Shown piece after piece: positions 1-11,966 of a DNA stretch of 64,000 nt. The position numbers and the translations under genes were made by a program. The stretch is taken from assembly GCA_948470475.1 (NCBI GenBank), contig OX419341.1, positions 7,159,301-7,223,300 of the forward strand, read 5' to 3'. Numbering within the stretch: position 1 is the stretch's first letter; each line of letters opens with the position of its first letter. The stretch is from Galaxea fascicularis (lineage: Eukaryota; Cnidaria; Anthozoa; Scleractinia; Euphylliidae). The notes under the pieces are model-generated. The model was not told the DNA's origin, made no database searches, and was given only the letters and a program-made list of their open reading frames with translations.

Positions 1-2346
1 AGAATGCCGACCAGTCGATCTCATGGGTGGACGAGTCGAACTCGAGTCAAACAAGAGTGTGATGCATAATGCAAGTCTCACGCATTTTGAGCGCCACGGT
101 GAGACTCACGCAAACGAATGAAATCTTACGCTCTCATGCTGAAACTATTATTTCTCACGCATTTGAGGTAGAAAATTGCTGCTTAAGTACAGAAACTACC
201 TCATGGACCAACATTCTGGAAATATCTTACTCCATGTTCCCTAGGCCTTTGTACCGGCTTTCCAACAGTGGAATTTCTCGTGCAGAGCCAGCCTTACACC
301 GGTCAGTGGGTTGATTGACTATTGCACATGCTCACATGCTAATCACAGACCAGTAACGTAGACTCTGTTAGTCCAATAAAAATCCTTAAATAACAGTGAG
401 AAGAACAAGGTTTTCTGAGCCCGCAAGAATGAGCACCCCCACCAAAGCATTGTTTTTACAGAAAACCGCTGGTCAACAACCTGGTTCTGGCAATTGCCGT
501 CCAAGGTCTACAATAGCTACTTTTGATGGGCCACGTTTCCCCTCAGGATAAAGGAAAACATCTCTTAGCTACTTAAATTTTTCAAAATTTTCTGGTGGAG
601 CATGCCCCCGGAACCCCCCTCCCCCCAAGAAAGGTGATGCCTCCAGCGTCACAATACAGACCTACGCCATTAAAAATCTCACTCTTTCAGAACAAATCAA
701 CTATCTAGAGAGCTCTGTGACAAGATCTGTTGCCGTGTTTTGCCCACTAGTTTTTTAATAAAAAAAAAACATTTTCAAAAGTAAAATATAAAATAAATAA
801 TTAAAAAAATATTTGTTTAAAGTCAGTGAATGTTCAAAGATGCTTACGTCTCTAACAGTACTGCAAGGCTTGCGGTTTGGAATTACCAAAAAATATATCA
901 ACGAATTGGGAGAATTTTCCACAAATTAGCACGGATCGACGAGATTTGTTGACCCCTATTCACCCCCCTCGCAGCAATTGTCGACGCGACGAACACAGTA
1001 CACCACGAGACAAATCGGAGTACGCGGGTTCGACGAGTCGAAAGACCAATTTTGTTTCGGATCTGACTTCATAGGTTTTGTGTAGTACAGTCCTTGATGT
1101 AAACAATGCTAACTTTTGCGTTTCCTCTTCAGTTTAGAGCACGTCTTAAATTACCTCTATTAAGTTCTGAAAGGACATCAATCAATTACTGCTACAGTAA
1201 ACGTTCGGATTTCATTTTCGCCGTCCGGGTTCTCATAGGTTGTGTTTGATCATCTTTAGAACTTCATTCATACATTCATTCATACTTTATCTAAACACGG
1301 CAAAATATTTCTCATGTCAATACAGGAACAATAGATAATGATAGAAAAAAACTGTTAAAAGACACACCAAGTTTAACGTAAACCTATGCTCTACGTCCTG
1401 CGATCGTCTTTGATTATCTGCGATCAACTGCGATTCATTATATGTAAACCTGTTTGGAGCAACAATAACCCTGACGCGGCAAGATGGCCAGACATTTATG
1501 AATAGCTACCCCTCTAAATGTCTACGAAACTTTACTCAATGGACGTTTGGTGAAGAAAAAAAGTAAAACATAAGATACTCGTAGATCCAACTAAAATAAT
1601 AAATGAAAGCTTGCACAGACTGAACTTGCCTGGGGCCGGTTGATATAAACGTTGCTCTTACGACCACCTCTTACGTCCGACCTTATCCTTAAATCTGGAT
1701 CAAAACGTGAAAATTACTTAATTTTATGAAGCATTTTCCTCAGTTGCCTCTGACTGAAAGGGTAACATCACGCGCGCGTCCTACTCAGACAGATTGGTCT
1801 GCCTGTGGTTTACTTTAGAAATAATTGTCTTCTCTTGGAAAAAAGATCAAAACCAGCCAATGTAGTCCTATTACAAGATTAAAACCTTACCAGTTTAGCA
1901 CTTGCAATAGCAGAGCAGCCCATCGCTTCTTTGACTTGGTTTTCAGACCGGCACAGAAGCTACAATCATGGACAAAAGTGTTGAGACAAATCCCCAGAAC
2001 TAACGCTTTCGAACTAACAATAGTATTTTGTTTTTGAATGAAAACATCTTTTTCATCTGTTGTCACCCCCCTCCCCCCCAAACAATGTTGCAAAAGGCTT
2101 CGTGGATGTTTATTTGTTTCCAACATTGAAAAAGGGGGGAGGGGAGGTTACCCTGAATGAGGGGCGAGAGGAGAATTTACACCTAGGGTAAAAACGTTGT
2201 TAATTTTCATGTGTCTCAACAACTTTTGTCCATGATTGTAGACCTGATAGATAAGTAGATGCTCTTGCGCGCTTTACAAAAGTCGTAAAAATTACAAATA
2301 AAATTGATATGTATAAAACAAATAAATAGAAATACTAAATAATTAC
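1..2346. other. Gene-poor stretch, nothing recognised
   Basis: No open reading frame here has a recognisable domain, and all are short. The stretch contains homopolymer-rich intergenic DNA and the G/C tracts common in this genome (for example C runs near 2067 and G runs near 2134). I see no convincing splice-bounded exon. Confidence 0.4.
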
Positions 2347-2350
2347 TTAA

Positions 2351-3186
2351 AGACCCATGACGGACCAATATGCTTTGCGCGCGTCTATTATTGTTTAGAC
2401 AAACACAAAGAGGAGGCGCCATTGTGTGATGCGGTCGCCGAAATTTGAATATTTCGCGTGCTTGTCGGTTGATCAGAGCACAATATGAGTTCATCACTGT
2501 CTTCATTGGAAAATTCTCTGGAGGAGAGAAATTAAGGCGAAAGATGGCTCAATAGTAGCGGATAACGAGAAGGAGGAAGACGAAGCCGTCGAGATTGAAG
2601 AGGTTTGAGAAAAATTTTCGGTAACTCCAAATGTTCCCTGCCTTCAATCTCGTTCACACGGACTGTTAAAATGAACAAAGCTGTGATATATAAACATTGT
2701 AACAAAGCTGTAAGAAATAAACAAACCATCGAATTCTAGCAAGGTCCTAAACTTGATGCTCTGTGGTCTTGATGCAGTAGATACTCAGCAAAGGCAGTTC
2801 GTTGCTTCCGAGAACCCAAGAGTAATTTTCCTCTCATGCCATAGTTCAAACACAGATGATCGTACCATGATATAACGGGCACAACCAGATAAACGTGGCC
2901 TCCACTTACGCGAAGGTACGGCCATCAAAATGCCAAACGATCAGAGCTTTCTAGGAGTTCATCATATTCACTCTACAGATATTGCAATTCCACAAAAATC
3001 ATCAAAATCAACACACAAGTGAAATAGTGAAATCCTTTGGGCAACGAAACGTAAAATCAAGCTCCATAAACGCCTGATGGACGCGGATTGCTGTGGATTC
3101 AACGGTCTTCACTTGACTTTTCGACTCACAAAAAATATGGCGACTTGACTTAACGCGCGCAAAGCATATTGGTCCGTCATGGGTCT
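2351..3186. mobile_element. Non-autonomous DNA transposon with TTAA duplication
   Basis: An inverted repeat of about 34 bp closes this 836-bp block: AGACCCATGACGGACCAATA at the left end is matched by its reverse complement at 3167-3186. The tetranucleotide TTAA stands directly outside both ends (2347-2350 and 3187-3190). TTAA duplications are typical of piggyBac and Kolobok elements. Near 2485 there is a short reading frame starting MSSSLSSLENSLEE that soon meets a stop, which may be the remnant of a transposase start. No full transposase is present, so the element would depend on enzyme supplied elsewhere. The superfamily is unresolved. Confidence 0.7.
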
Positions 3187-3232
3187 TTAAATAGTAAAAA
3201 TAGATAGTCTAAATAGGAATTAGTTAATTAAA

Positions 3233-3689
3233 TGATTTATTGGTCAAAGGCAATCTTAAAAAGATGAGTCTTAAGAAGTTTCTTCAAAGAGTTAATGCTA
3301 GTGGCGGATCTAATCACATTTGGAAGATTGTTCTAAAGTGCAGGTGCGGCTACAGGGAAACTGCGATCACCTAGCGTGCGTAGGGTTTTTATCCTGGGTT
3401 GTTGCAGTAGAATCTCGCTAGTTGATCTTAAGTTATAATTACATTTGTTTTTACGCGTTAAAAGTTCGCTAACATATTCGGGTGCACGTCCATGGATGAG
3501 TGTAAAAGTGATAAGTAAAATCTTAAAATTTATGCGATATCTTCCTGGGAGCCAGTACAGTTTCACTAAAGTAGGAGTGATGTGATCGAACTTGTTGATG
3601 TTGCAAATAAGTCTAACAGCAGTTTTGGACATCGCTCTTGGAAAGTTTTTTTCCATCCTCCACAATTCGTAACACCAGACACACCACAC
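3233..3689 (-). pseudogene. LINE reverse-transcriptase C-terminal remnant (CR1/L2-type)
   Basis: The minus-strand translation shows the conserved tail that follows the reverse-transcriptase domain in CR1/L2-type retrotransposons: a segment with LYWLPGRYRINFKILL, then HGRAPEYVSELL, NYNLRST and LGDRSFPVAAPAL. The tryptophan normally found after that last block is a TAG stop (3333-3335). The frame then continues as NNLPNVIRSA...FDQ to a natural stop near 3233. Everything upstream, including the polymerase core and endonuclease, is missing, so this is a 5'-truncated dead copy. Confidence 0.8.
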
Positions 3690-3996
3690 ATATTAGCATA
3701 TCCAGAAAATTTATGGAATTAAAAATAATACAAAGAACTAATGACAAAAGAAACCAGAGGCGACAATGAACCTTTATTTCTTTTTATAAAATGTTGGAAG
3801 AGTTACGCGCGCTGTGATTGGTCGAATCGAGATCATTATATCCCGATAAAGCGCGCGCTCTACGTCACACGCGTGCACTGGTGAGTTATAATGCACGCTG
3901 CCTACATCACAAGCTCGTGCGCGAGCAAATAGGTATGAAAGCTCGCTTAAATCTCCGGGACATTTTATAAAAGAAATAAAAAACTTGTTCCTAGTA

Positions 3997-4135
3997 CATT
4001 GTTGAGTTATATAAGCACTTGGGAATTTTTAAGAACACTCGAGAGTGCCAGAAGCACTCGCCTTCGGCTCGTGCTTCTCTAGGCACTTCTCTCGTGTTCT
4101 TAAAAATTCCCGCGTGCTTATATAACTCAACAATG
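3997..4135. repeat. Long near-perfect foldback (hairpin) repeat
   Basis: Two arms of roughly 60 bp are reverse complements with a few small bulges, separated by a loop of about 13 nt (TCGCCTTCGGCTC). The outer end is CATTGTTGAGTTATATAAGC and its complement closes at 4135. A degraded half of the same family lies at about 40985-41067, and the flanks (3770-3900 and 40140-40560) also look related, so this is a dispersed repeat rather than a unique hairpin. Confidence 0.8.
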
Positions 4136-4403
4136 CACTCGGTGCGTTTTTTATTACTTTAATAGCTCATTATCAGTGATATTTTGAAATCAATTTAGCG
4201 TAGCTTTTGACTGAAAATCCTGACGGTACGTCCAAAAGCTACCAAATATCCAGAATTAAATATCACAGGTTCAGACGTAGCCTTTACCAAATTATTTCTG
4301 TTGCAGCTTTCTTGAGAGTTCGGCTCGTGGAACGACAGTCAATTTAAGTAGAGAGGAAACTAAACAGTCCAGATGTGCATAGATGAGCATCGTTATCTTT
4401 CGG

Positions 4404-5285
4404 TTAGCCCGGATGTATGGCTTGGCTAAAACCGTGGAATAAAAACTTCCTCATTTCTTTCTGCCGCCAGCAGTAAATCATTGGATTGAGAAGAGAATTT
4501 AACATGGCGAATGTTCGTGCCCACGGTGCGTAAATATCCTGAAAACCTTTGACAGTATTTAGCCCTGATATTTTCAATGAAAAGAATACAATCCCGGGTA
4601 GAAGGCAAAACACAACAGCACCGACGACTAGGGCGGTTGTCTCAAGTGCTTTGCTTTCCTTTAGAAACCTTTCCACTTCTTGTAGTGGTAACTGTTGAGT
4701 TTTGATTATCTTCTGGTGCCGACGAGTTTCGAAATACAGAATAACATTGGAAGAAGAGACAAAAACACCACTAAAAGCTAAGACATGCGCAACTAATAAA
4801 AAGCGTACTGTGCTCTCTGCGTTGACTAGCAATCTTCCTATTAAACAACACGTACTATAGATCCAACAAAACACAACCGCCGACTTGACATTTCGCGTTG
4901 TTACAAAGTAAGGGTAATGAAAAGGAAACTTAATGGCGAGAAGTCTCTCACAAGCAACTAATATTAGATGAAGACAGGAAGAAACATTCAGGATGGCGAG
5001 GCAATTATTGTGAAAATCATCTGCCGCTTGAACGTTATTCGCACCAAGTGTTAGCAATGTTTTCCATAGAACCAACGAAGGCTGAACAAGGAGACCTGTC
5101 AACACGTCAGTTACTGCTAAATAAGCCAGCGAGATGTTAGCTTTGCTCTGGAGTCTTGCTCTTCGTCTCACGGCCATAATCACCAAGATATTAAACAGAA
5201 CTGTTCACGGACTGGCGATGCTGTTAACGATGATGGTACCGATCAAGGAAGGCTGGGATGAAATGTTTCTGGAGTTACTCTCCAT
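4404..5285 (-). pseudogene. Class A (rhodopsin-like) GPCR with premature stop in TM1
   Basis: A single-exon frame of 293 codons encodes a seven-helix receptor. The best ATG is at 5285 (MESNSRNISSQPSLIG; an NXS glycosylation site fits an extracellular N-terminus). After 26 residues an in-frame TGA (5207-5205) falls inside helix 1, then the same frame continues TVLFNILVIMAVRRR and stays open for 266 codons. Family landmarks follow: LAYLAVTD in TM2, CERLLAI at the end of TM3 in the place of DRY, FCLLPG in TM6 and NPMIY (NPxxY) in TM7 before a short basic tail. TM2-TM7 are undamaged, so the lesion is recent, allelic, or read through. Overall it resembles the large cnidarian groups of orphan amine/adenosine/melanocortin-like receptors. 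The ligand is unknown. No intron is seen that would remove the stop. Confidence 0.8.
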
Positions 5286-6410
5286 AGTGGCAAAAGGCCT
5301 GCTGGTAATTTTGGTGAGACCGAAGCTCGCGATGCGTACATCCAATTGAAGGCTTTCAAACTGCCACTGCTTTTTCAAACTGTCCTGTTGCACAGGAAGA
5401 TCAAATTGAATGTGTAATTTCCCCAAGCAGAATAGCTTTTCTTATAACCAGTAGAGATATACGTCCTTCTTTTGTCGCGCCTCTCGAGATGTGTACTGAA
5501 TGGTACTTGCGGTTAGATTGAACAAAAGCAGTGGAAATTTTGCTTTTATAAAAATCATAAGCACTTTGACAACTTTACCGGGCCGAGAAAATCTAAATGT
5601 TAAAAATAGTACACCATGAGTAAGCTCAAATGAAAATCGAAGGAGGCGCATGGCAACTCGGGTCTGTCAATTTGTGTTCATTATCACTATATTAGTATGC
5701 ATATCAATATTTGTTTTTGATTAAAACCGTATACATTTCAGGTATAAATTTCAAGCAAATTAATTGCAACGTATCGCCTTTTCACTCAGTTTGGTACGAG
5801 TCAACAACTGGCCGATTTGTATAACCATAGCTACCGAGAATAAATACGTAGCTTTCATCCGTGACATTGTCAGTTCGTATTGTCACCATAAGCGAAAATA
5901 AACTAGGCAGGGAAATAAGATTTTGTGAGTTGGAGAATCACCTTGAAATGCACGGTGGGGTTAATTTGTGCTTAGCCAATTTTAACGTAATGCTTGGAGT
6001 TTTTATCGTAAAGCATAATATAACAAATACAAATCAGGTGAGACGCACTTTCGTTCGTGCTCATCATAATCTTGGCGGAATCGCTTTGCGAACCTCTTAA
6101 AGAGTGAGGTGTTTCTTTAGTTCGACTATCGCCCGATGTCACTCGGCGTACACAGCTACTCCGAATTCGTCAAGCATTTTCACTAATGGAAAAGTTATAC
6201 AATAGATTTAGAGGAAGTTCCATTCTAGACTTGTTATAACTTTCAGAATTCAATCCATTTCACAACACAATTTCATTCTTTCTTTTCTTAGTTTCGTTAC
6301 TAGCTAACTATATAAGTTTGTCAAAATGTTTATTATCTCCATTACATCCTCAGTTATTTCAGTTGCTTCATTAAATAACTCGACTCGACGTTCCTTGCAC
6401 TAAAATATTC
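5286..6410. other. Intergenic, nothing recognised
   Basis: Short frames on both strands show no domain, signal peptide or splice-bounded coding block. It would include the promoter of the GPCR remnant on the minus strand, but no motif is distinctive. Confidence 0.3.
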
Positions 6411-6416
6411 ACATTC

Positions 6417-6908
6417 CAGGGACACAAAACGACCAATTTGTTGAAAAATGTATTATTATACCCCAGTTAATAAAACTAAATGTTATTCAGGCATTTTCAG
6501 GTCTTTTTTAATATTGCTGGGAAAAAAATATCTGTTCCTTTTTGCCAGCAAGACACACAAGATATTTCCCAGCCAGCTAGATAAATTTGGTTGGTTTCCC
6601 AGCCGGGTGCAAATTGAGCACCCTGCACAACAACAAAAAAGACAATGTCATATGTTGTAAGCTAAAATGGGCGTGCCACAAGGCCTCAAAACAACCCTTC
6701 AGTGGGGGGTGGGGGGGGGGAGGAGACACAAATGTATCACAACAATACACATTTCACCAGCCACCAACACTCATACTGCTACCACACTTGAGTAATTAGC
6801 AACCGATAACATCAGCAGAAACACATTTCATAACCAACTCCGTGAAATAATTCATATTTTGCCAGCCAGCACCATACCTCGGGGGAACAGATTCGTTTTG
6901 TGCCCCTG
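6417..6908. mobile_element. Short TIR element, family A, copy 1 (6-bp duplication)
   Basis: The ends are CAGGGACACAAAACGA and the complementary TCGTTTTGTGCCCCTG, and the 6-bp direct repeat ACATTC stands outside both (6411-6416 and 6909-6914). The 492-bp body has no transposase. It includes a repeated CCAGC-containing motif and a long G run near 6708. The first 250 bp are almost identical to the element at 59147-59557, which also has a 6-bp duplication, so two independent insertions define the boundaries. Confidence 0.85.
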
Positions 6909-7540
6909 ACATTCTTTAATTCATCTGATTAATCTAAATAAACAATGCAAAAAATAAATACAAACTTTGAAGGGAAAAAGAAATTTATTGCGGACGTAGT
7001 CTGGACTTCATGAAAGCTAACGATTCCTCTTTTAATTGCTACAAGTACGTTGTTTTGACAGTGATTGCGTTTCACATGCCAGACGATAACCGTGACCAGC
7101 ACTCACACGGTGGATTAAAATCGAGGTTGAACTTGAAGAATGTGCGAATCAACGCCGCAAAAACATCCAATCAATCTCACAATATTTAAGGCTGACATTT
7201 CCAATAAGAGGGCTATAGCCTCGGGTGAAGTGCAAAATAGAACGGCAGCAACAACATAAAACAGTTGTTCCTAGCGCTCTGCTTAGGATTGTGCATTGAA
7301 AATTTGAGGAGCACAAGTCTCGCAAACAACATGAGCTGAAGGCAGGAACAATCCCATACTTTAACCAACCCAATTAATCCACAGGACAAACACAGGCTGT
7401 GCATTTCAGAAGTAGTGATGCTACTAACGATTATATATGACGGATATAAATCTGGTTTCGTATGAAGCAGCTTAGTTGAAGAGAAGTTGTTGACCCGTTA
7501 ATAGACTGAATTAAAAAAGAGAAATTCCCAGCGGTGGTAC

Positions 7541-9040
7541 TCGTTTATATTTGTTGGACCGTCTGCTTTGTCAGCAAGTGTTGTAAATTTTATTTTTCCC
7601 ACATACGATTTCGGCTAAAAATTTAATAATTAAATGAATCCCACACACGGAACCATTGTAAAAGCCATTAAGCTACAGCATCTGTTTCATGCATGGTCAA
7701 TTTTACATGGTACGATCCCCCACCGGGCGACCCCCAGGAAAACCAGGAAAGGTTCATTTGTTCGGGCCTGGGAGTAGCGAATTGCTTGAAGCGGTCTTGT
7801 TCACAGGGAAACGGGGTAGGGCAAATCTTGAGCCAACTTCATGACGCTGGGCTGTGTAGAGCACTGACCGAATACGTGCACTCGCCCATGGAGTTCAATA
7901 TTTTGGTCAGTCCTCTGGTTATAATGAAATTTGGAGTTGATTTAACTGTAAAGAGCCAGAAAATATAATCCTTTATGAAAACTATTCATTTGACACAAAA
8001 GCACTTTAATTTTTTTTAAATGTTCTGTCTGCTAGTGCGGTTACCGTTTTTTTCGTCAGTTTTCTTTTTCAAATATAAGGTTCTTGTATTTAGAGGTAGT
8101 ATTCTTTCGTTAAACTCTAAAAAAGCGTTAAAGCTCCAGACCAAACATCTGAGTTTGCTGCTGTAAGGAGATCAATATTGTTAGGTCAATCCTGTACAAA
8201 AAACATGGCGTAACTGTACATGGTCCATGAGGAGCCCCTAGGGTCCCCAGGCTCATGGAAAGAGACAATTTCCCTGGGGAAAAGACCGCTTAGTAAGTAA
8301 AAAAGTGCAAATCCCCGGAGTATGCAAAGCATTTTTTACTGAAATAAATTTTCAGTGAAAAAATAACATTAATTTTACAAAATTAAGCTCAAACTCCCTA
8401 GAAACACACTGGTAACTGTTCATTTAAATATAGCTACAGATGACAACTAATGCACTGAACACACCATTCTATATAACTGGCTCATTCCCAATAAGGAGGG
8501 AAATCAAAAAGAACAAAGTAGTAAAACTACCATTGCAGGTGTTGCTCATTTATTATCAGCAAATGTTTTTAATTTTATTTTAATTTTTACATACCAACTG
8601 GCCCAAAATAACACTCAGCTTAAAATGTAATAACTAAATGAATTTTATGTACTGAAACATTTTAAAAGCCATAACCCTTAAACTTTGCACTGTACGTAAT
8701 AATCAACGAAAAATCAATTTCACAATAAACCCAACATAATAGAAACATTATTCATTGAACTTAAGGATCAACAAATGGGAGGTAACGCAAAACGCCATCA
8801 AATAATTAATTCTGACCGCCTATAACTTGGGAAATCGATTAGACAAAGGAGTAAAGCCAGCATTTGTTTTCCGTGTTCATTTATTTGGTTTGTGGCACCT
8901 TTGTCGGCAAGTGTTTTGGATTTTATTTTTCAGTCCCACATACGATTTTTCACAACAACTGCCGCAAAATGAAATTCGGTTTAATATGCAATAGTTAACG
9001 AAATTCATTGTAAACGCCTTGAAGCTGAAAACATCTGTTT
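7541..9040. repeat. Three diverged copies of a ~150-bp unit
   Basis: Blocks at about 7541-7692, 8544-8680 and 8875-9040 share an ordered series of words: a TTTAT start, GTCGGCAAGTGTT or similar, ATTTTATTTTT, CACATACGATTT, CAAAATnAnnnTC, AATAnTTAAnTGAAT, AAAAGCC and CATCTGTTT. Identity is partial, so the copies are old. The spacing is irregular (about 1000 and 330 bp). No inverted ends or coding capacity were found. Confidence 0.5.
7693..7968 (+). other. Unrecognised 91-aa open reading frame
   Basis: An ATG-initiated frame of 91 codons with a proline-rich start (YDPPPGDPQENQERF) lies between the diverged repeat units. It has no recognised domain, no clear splice sites and no similar frame nearby. 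It may be a fragment of repeat-derived coding sequence or chance. I assign no function. Confidence 0.12.
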
Positions 9041-10112
9041 TAAGCACTCAAATGAAATTTCAGAGAAAAGATTATATATCAATTCCCACTACGAACTATT
9101 TGTTTAAATTATGTTTCGACAAATGGGAAGGAGCTGAATCAATCAGTAATAAGCTAAGGCGAAGGGTGAAGCTGTGAGGAAATGTTATAATTTTTTCATT
9201 CACCAAACTGCAACTTCTCTTCCTTCGAAACAGTTCAATCGTTAATACACCAGTTTGACTAGAAGAAAAAACCTGTAACCTTTTATGCCACTCTCATACT
9301 CGGCAGCAATTTGCAGATTTTCGCTTCAGTTACTCAACATTCGACACCTATGCATTCTGCGTGTACATGGTCCTTTAAAATCAGCCCCTCAAAATAGTAT
9401 ATCATGCCTGCTAACATACAAAACTGCCAAAATTGCATATTAAAAAAACAGCTGAAAGAGCTACATATGAGTCACACTTTTCTCCCTTAACATGTGAAGT
9501 TCAAAACATGCTTCAAGCTATGAAACTCAAAAGTAAAAAATAAACAACTCAAAGGTATCTCTTTCTGTGAAAAACAATGAACAGACAAAAATGTGTTAAA
9601 GATTTTGAAGGATTGCATGTTGACTAAACAACTGATATATGTGAACTTAACTTCTCAAGATGGTAATAGCTCAAACTGCATGTAACTCCTTTACTCTCAT
9701 AACGGTAAGTTGAAGTTACAGTATAGTAGCACCCCTTTTTTAACTCTGCCATAAAGGCAAGTTAGCTATAACCAATCTCACATCCAACAAGCACGAATGG
9801 AGTAACTGTTTTATTAAATGTCATAAAATTCTGAACGTTTGGAATGGGTACTTGTAAATTGCAGCTGAATTTTATTGAATTATATTTTAATTTTACAAAA
9901 CGGCGGGAAATTGATGTGACAACACTTGGCGTGATCATTTTCCATAGAAGGTCAAACTACGGTATATTGATAACCGAGATTTACTGAGCCAATCAGAACG
10001 CTAGAAATGCAATATCCGAGGTTGGAAATTTAACTAAACAATATTCACTGAGCCTGAGGAGAAAATTGTCTTAGTATAATTTGGGTGATTTAGGATGAGT
10101 TGTTAAAGCACA
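9041..10112. other. Intergenic, nothing recognised
   Basis: AT-rich sequence without supported exons, TIR pairs or tandem repeats. Confidence 0.3.
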
Positions 10113-10875
10113 CCTGAAAATGTGTTGGGTTCACCCCAGAGGAAAATATTTGAAATGTTGAATTAATTATGCACTAAAATAGCCAAGGTGTGTTGCCTTT
10201 TAAGGTGTGTTATGATAGCTCTGGCAGATTTCTCTAGTTGTAGAACATTTGCATCTCATTGACTTATGGGGGCATGTAGCAGCTCTCGTAAGGTCTCACG
10301 AGATTGCCTTGCAACCGTTCAGGTGAACAAAAGAACAAACAACACAAACAATGGACCCTATCCCTAAAACAATAGAGGTGCTCCACTATGCCTGCCTATG
10401 AAATTTAGAGCTTACGAGAGCTGCTACAGTACCCGATTTATGGTGTGTTCAAACTGATCTTAAGGTGTGTTATTAATAAACACAAGGGTGTGTAATTATT
10501 ACGCACCTTCTGTGTTTCTTTACCGCACGGATTGGTGTGTTTTCTAAAACCGTGAAATAGAAATGTAAAAAGGTGTATCACCACTACACACCTTCCAGTC
10601 TGCAGGGTATGGCTAGAGCATACGCGAGTCTTTTTTTCTAAGCACTCATTGTGCACACCAGAATCGTAGCATTGCACGCGGCAGTTGTAAGACTAAGAGG
10701 CATATAACATCAACCATGCAGACGCGGATTTCTGGACTGCTGGTGGTATTGCACGCGGTGCACGGGGCTAAAAATGGCTCTGCGCGCGCGAAATCTCGTC
10801 GAGTTCTGCCATACTCTGCAAACTAGCACACCTTGATGTGTTAGGAAACTCACAAGGTGTACTAGGGAAACACAA
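10113..10875. repeat. Cluster of AAGGTGTGTT-like motifs
   Basis: About a dozen short motifs close to AAGGTGTGTT, in both orientations, are scattered across this block: near 10115, 10188, 10202, 10441, 10462, 10486, 10532, 10570, 10585, 10826 and 10855. They are irregularly spaced and separated by unrelated sequence, so this is not a simple tandem array. A short transposon (10268-10433) sits in the middle. The core AGGTGTG resembles a T-box half-site, but a degraded repeat is equally possible. Confidence 0.5.
10268..10433. mobile_element. Short TIR element with ~7-bp duplication
   Basis: An inverted repeat with an 18-bp perfect core (TGTAGCAGCTCTCGTAAG, complement at 10411-10428) ends in GGG/CCC. 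GACTTAT precedes the left end (10261-10267) and GATTTAT follows the right end (10434-10440), giving a plausible 7-bp duplication with one mismatch. The 166-bp body is non-coding. Confidence 0.6.
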
Positions 10876-11216
10876 CTTATTTAGGAGTGGGGTACAAGGC
10901 AGGCTGTAATTAATAGTGTTTTACAATGGAGATACTGCACATGTTCCTCAATAAAGCAAAACTGAAACATGTATGCTAAAAGTGACAAAGAAGCATCGTG
11001 AAGTTGTTACTGTAAACAGAAAAGTTCAGTGTAATATCTACCGTGTCTTTTAAGTTTGCCTTGGCTACTTACGTTTTAGATACCATTTCACGTCTCGAAA
11101 AATATAAGACTTATGTTAGATTGCAGTCGTCTCTTAATTGGTATAATGTATGATATTTCTACTAATGTGGCTCCTTCTTTAATACAGTAACTTTTTACAG
11201 GAAATGTACAGGAAAT

Positions 11217-11477
11217 GTGCATGGTTCCGGTACAAGATCGGCCACCAGAGGAAACTATTACGTCAAATCCTCTAGACTTGAAATTCAAAAAAATTCGTTT
11301 TCGCGATCCGGCACCCGTGTTTGGAACAGTTTACCACCAAAATTACGTCATGTCAGTAAAAGTAAGGTTAAAAAGGAATTACGCGTGTCTCTACTTAATA
11401 TTCTAGAATCAGAAAATGAATATATTGGTGTGCCTGAACTTATCACGAGGCTGCCTAACGTCAAATCTACTGTTTGA
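11217..11477 (+). pseudogene. LINE 3' coding tail remnant (CR1/L2-type)
   Basis: The frame contains GTRSATRGNYYVKSSRLEIQ, then RVWNSLPPKLRHVSKS and ESENEYIGVPELI, the usual last 80 residues of a CR1/L2-type polyprotein ending in a stop. The reverse-transcriptase core and endonuclease are absent. About 300 bp of 3' untranslated sequence appears to follow, so this is a heavily 5'-truncated insertion. Confidence 0.75.
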
Positions 11478-11966
11478 TTTTCCATATGATAATTTTTAAT
11501 TTATCGCTACGATATAACGGTCGCCTTTAACTTGCTCGCCCACTCTGTTGTCGCTTAGTCCTTTCTTCTCTTCCTTTGTTTCGATTTAAGCTTCCGTATT
11601 TGTCAACAGTTTGTGTTCTACCCATAGTTTCTTTCCACGATATTATATAGTGTATTCAAGATAAAATAAAATTGCAGCTAGTTCTAAGCTTTAAGTAAAT
11701 ATACAATATTAAATATCTCTCTTACAGCCTCCCGCCTCGATTAGCACTGCTACAGGGGATGGCTATCTTATCTTAATTGATTATTATCGTAAATACAGTT
11801 TTTTTGTTATTTGTTGGAAACAAAAAAAGGAGACATAGTACTCTGAGAACCTAGAGATTTTTCTGAGAGGTTAGCATATCGCCAAGATATAATTTTAGTT
11901 TTTTTCCTATTTTTCAAGGAGAAAACGCATGGAATTCAGCGGGTACTGTGAAAAAAAACAGTGTCA

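Noticed and set aside
3333..3689. A host protein gene starting MWCVWCYELWR
   Set aside because: The sequence matches the conserved post-polymerase tail of CR1/L2-type LINEs and has a stop where that family has tryptophan.
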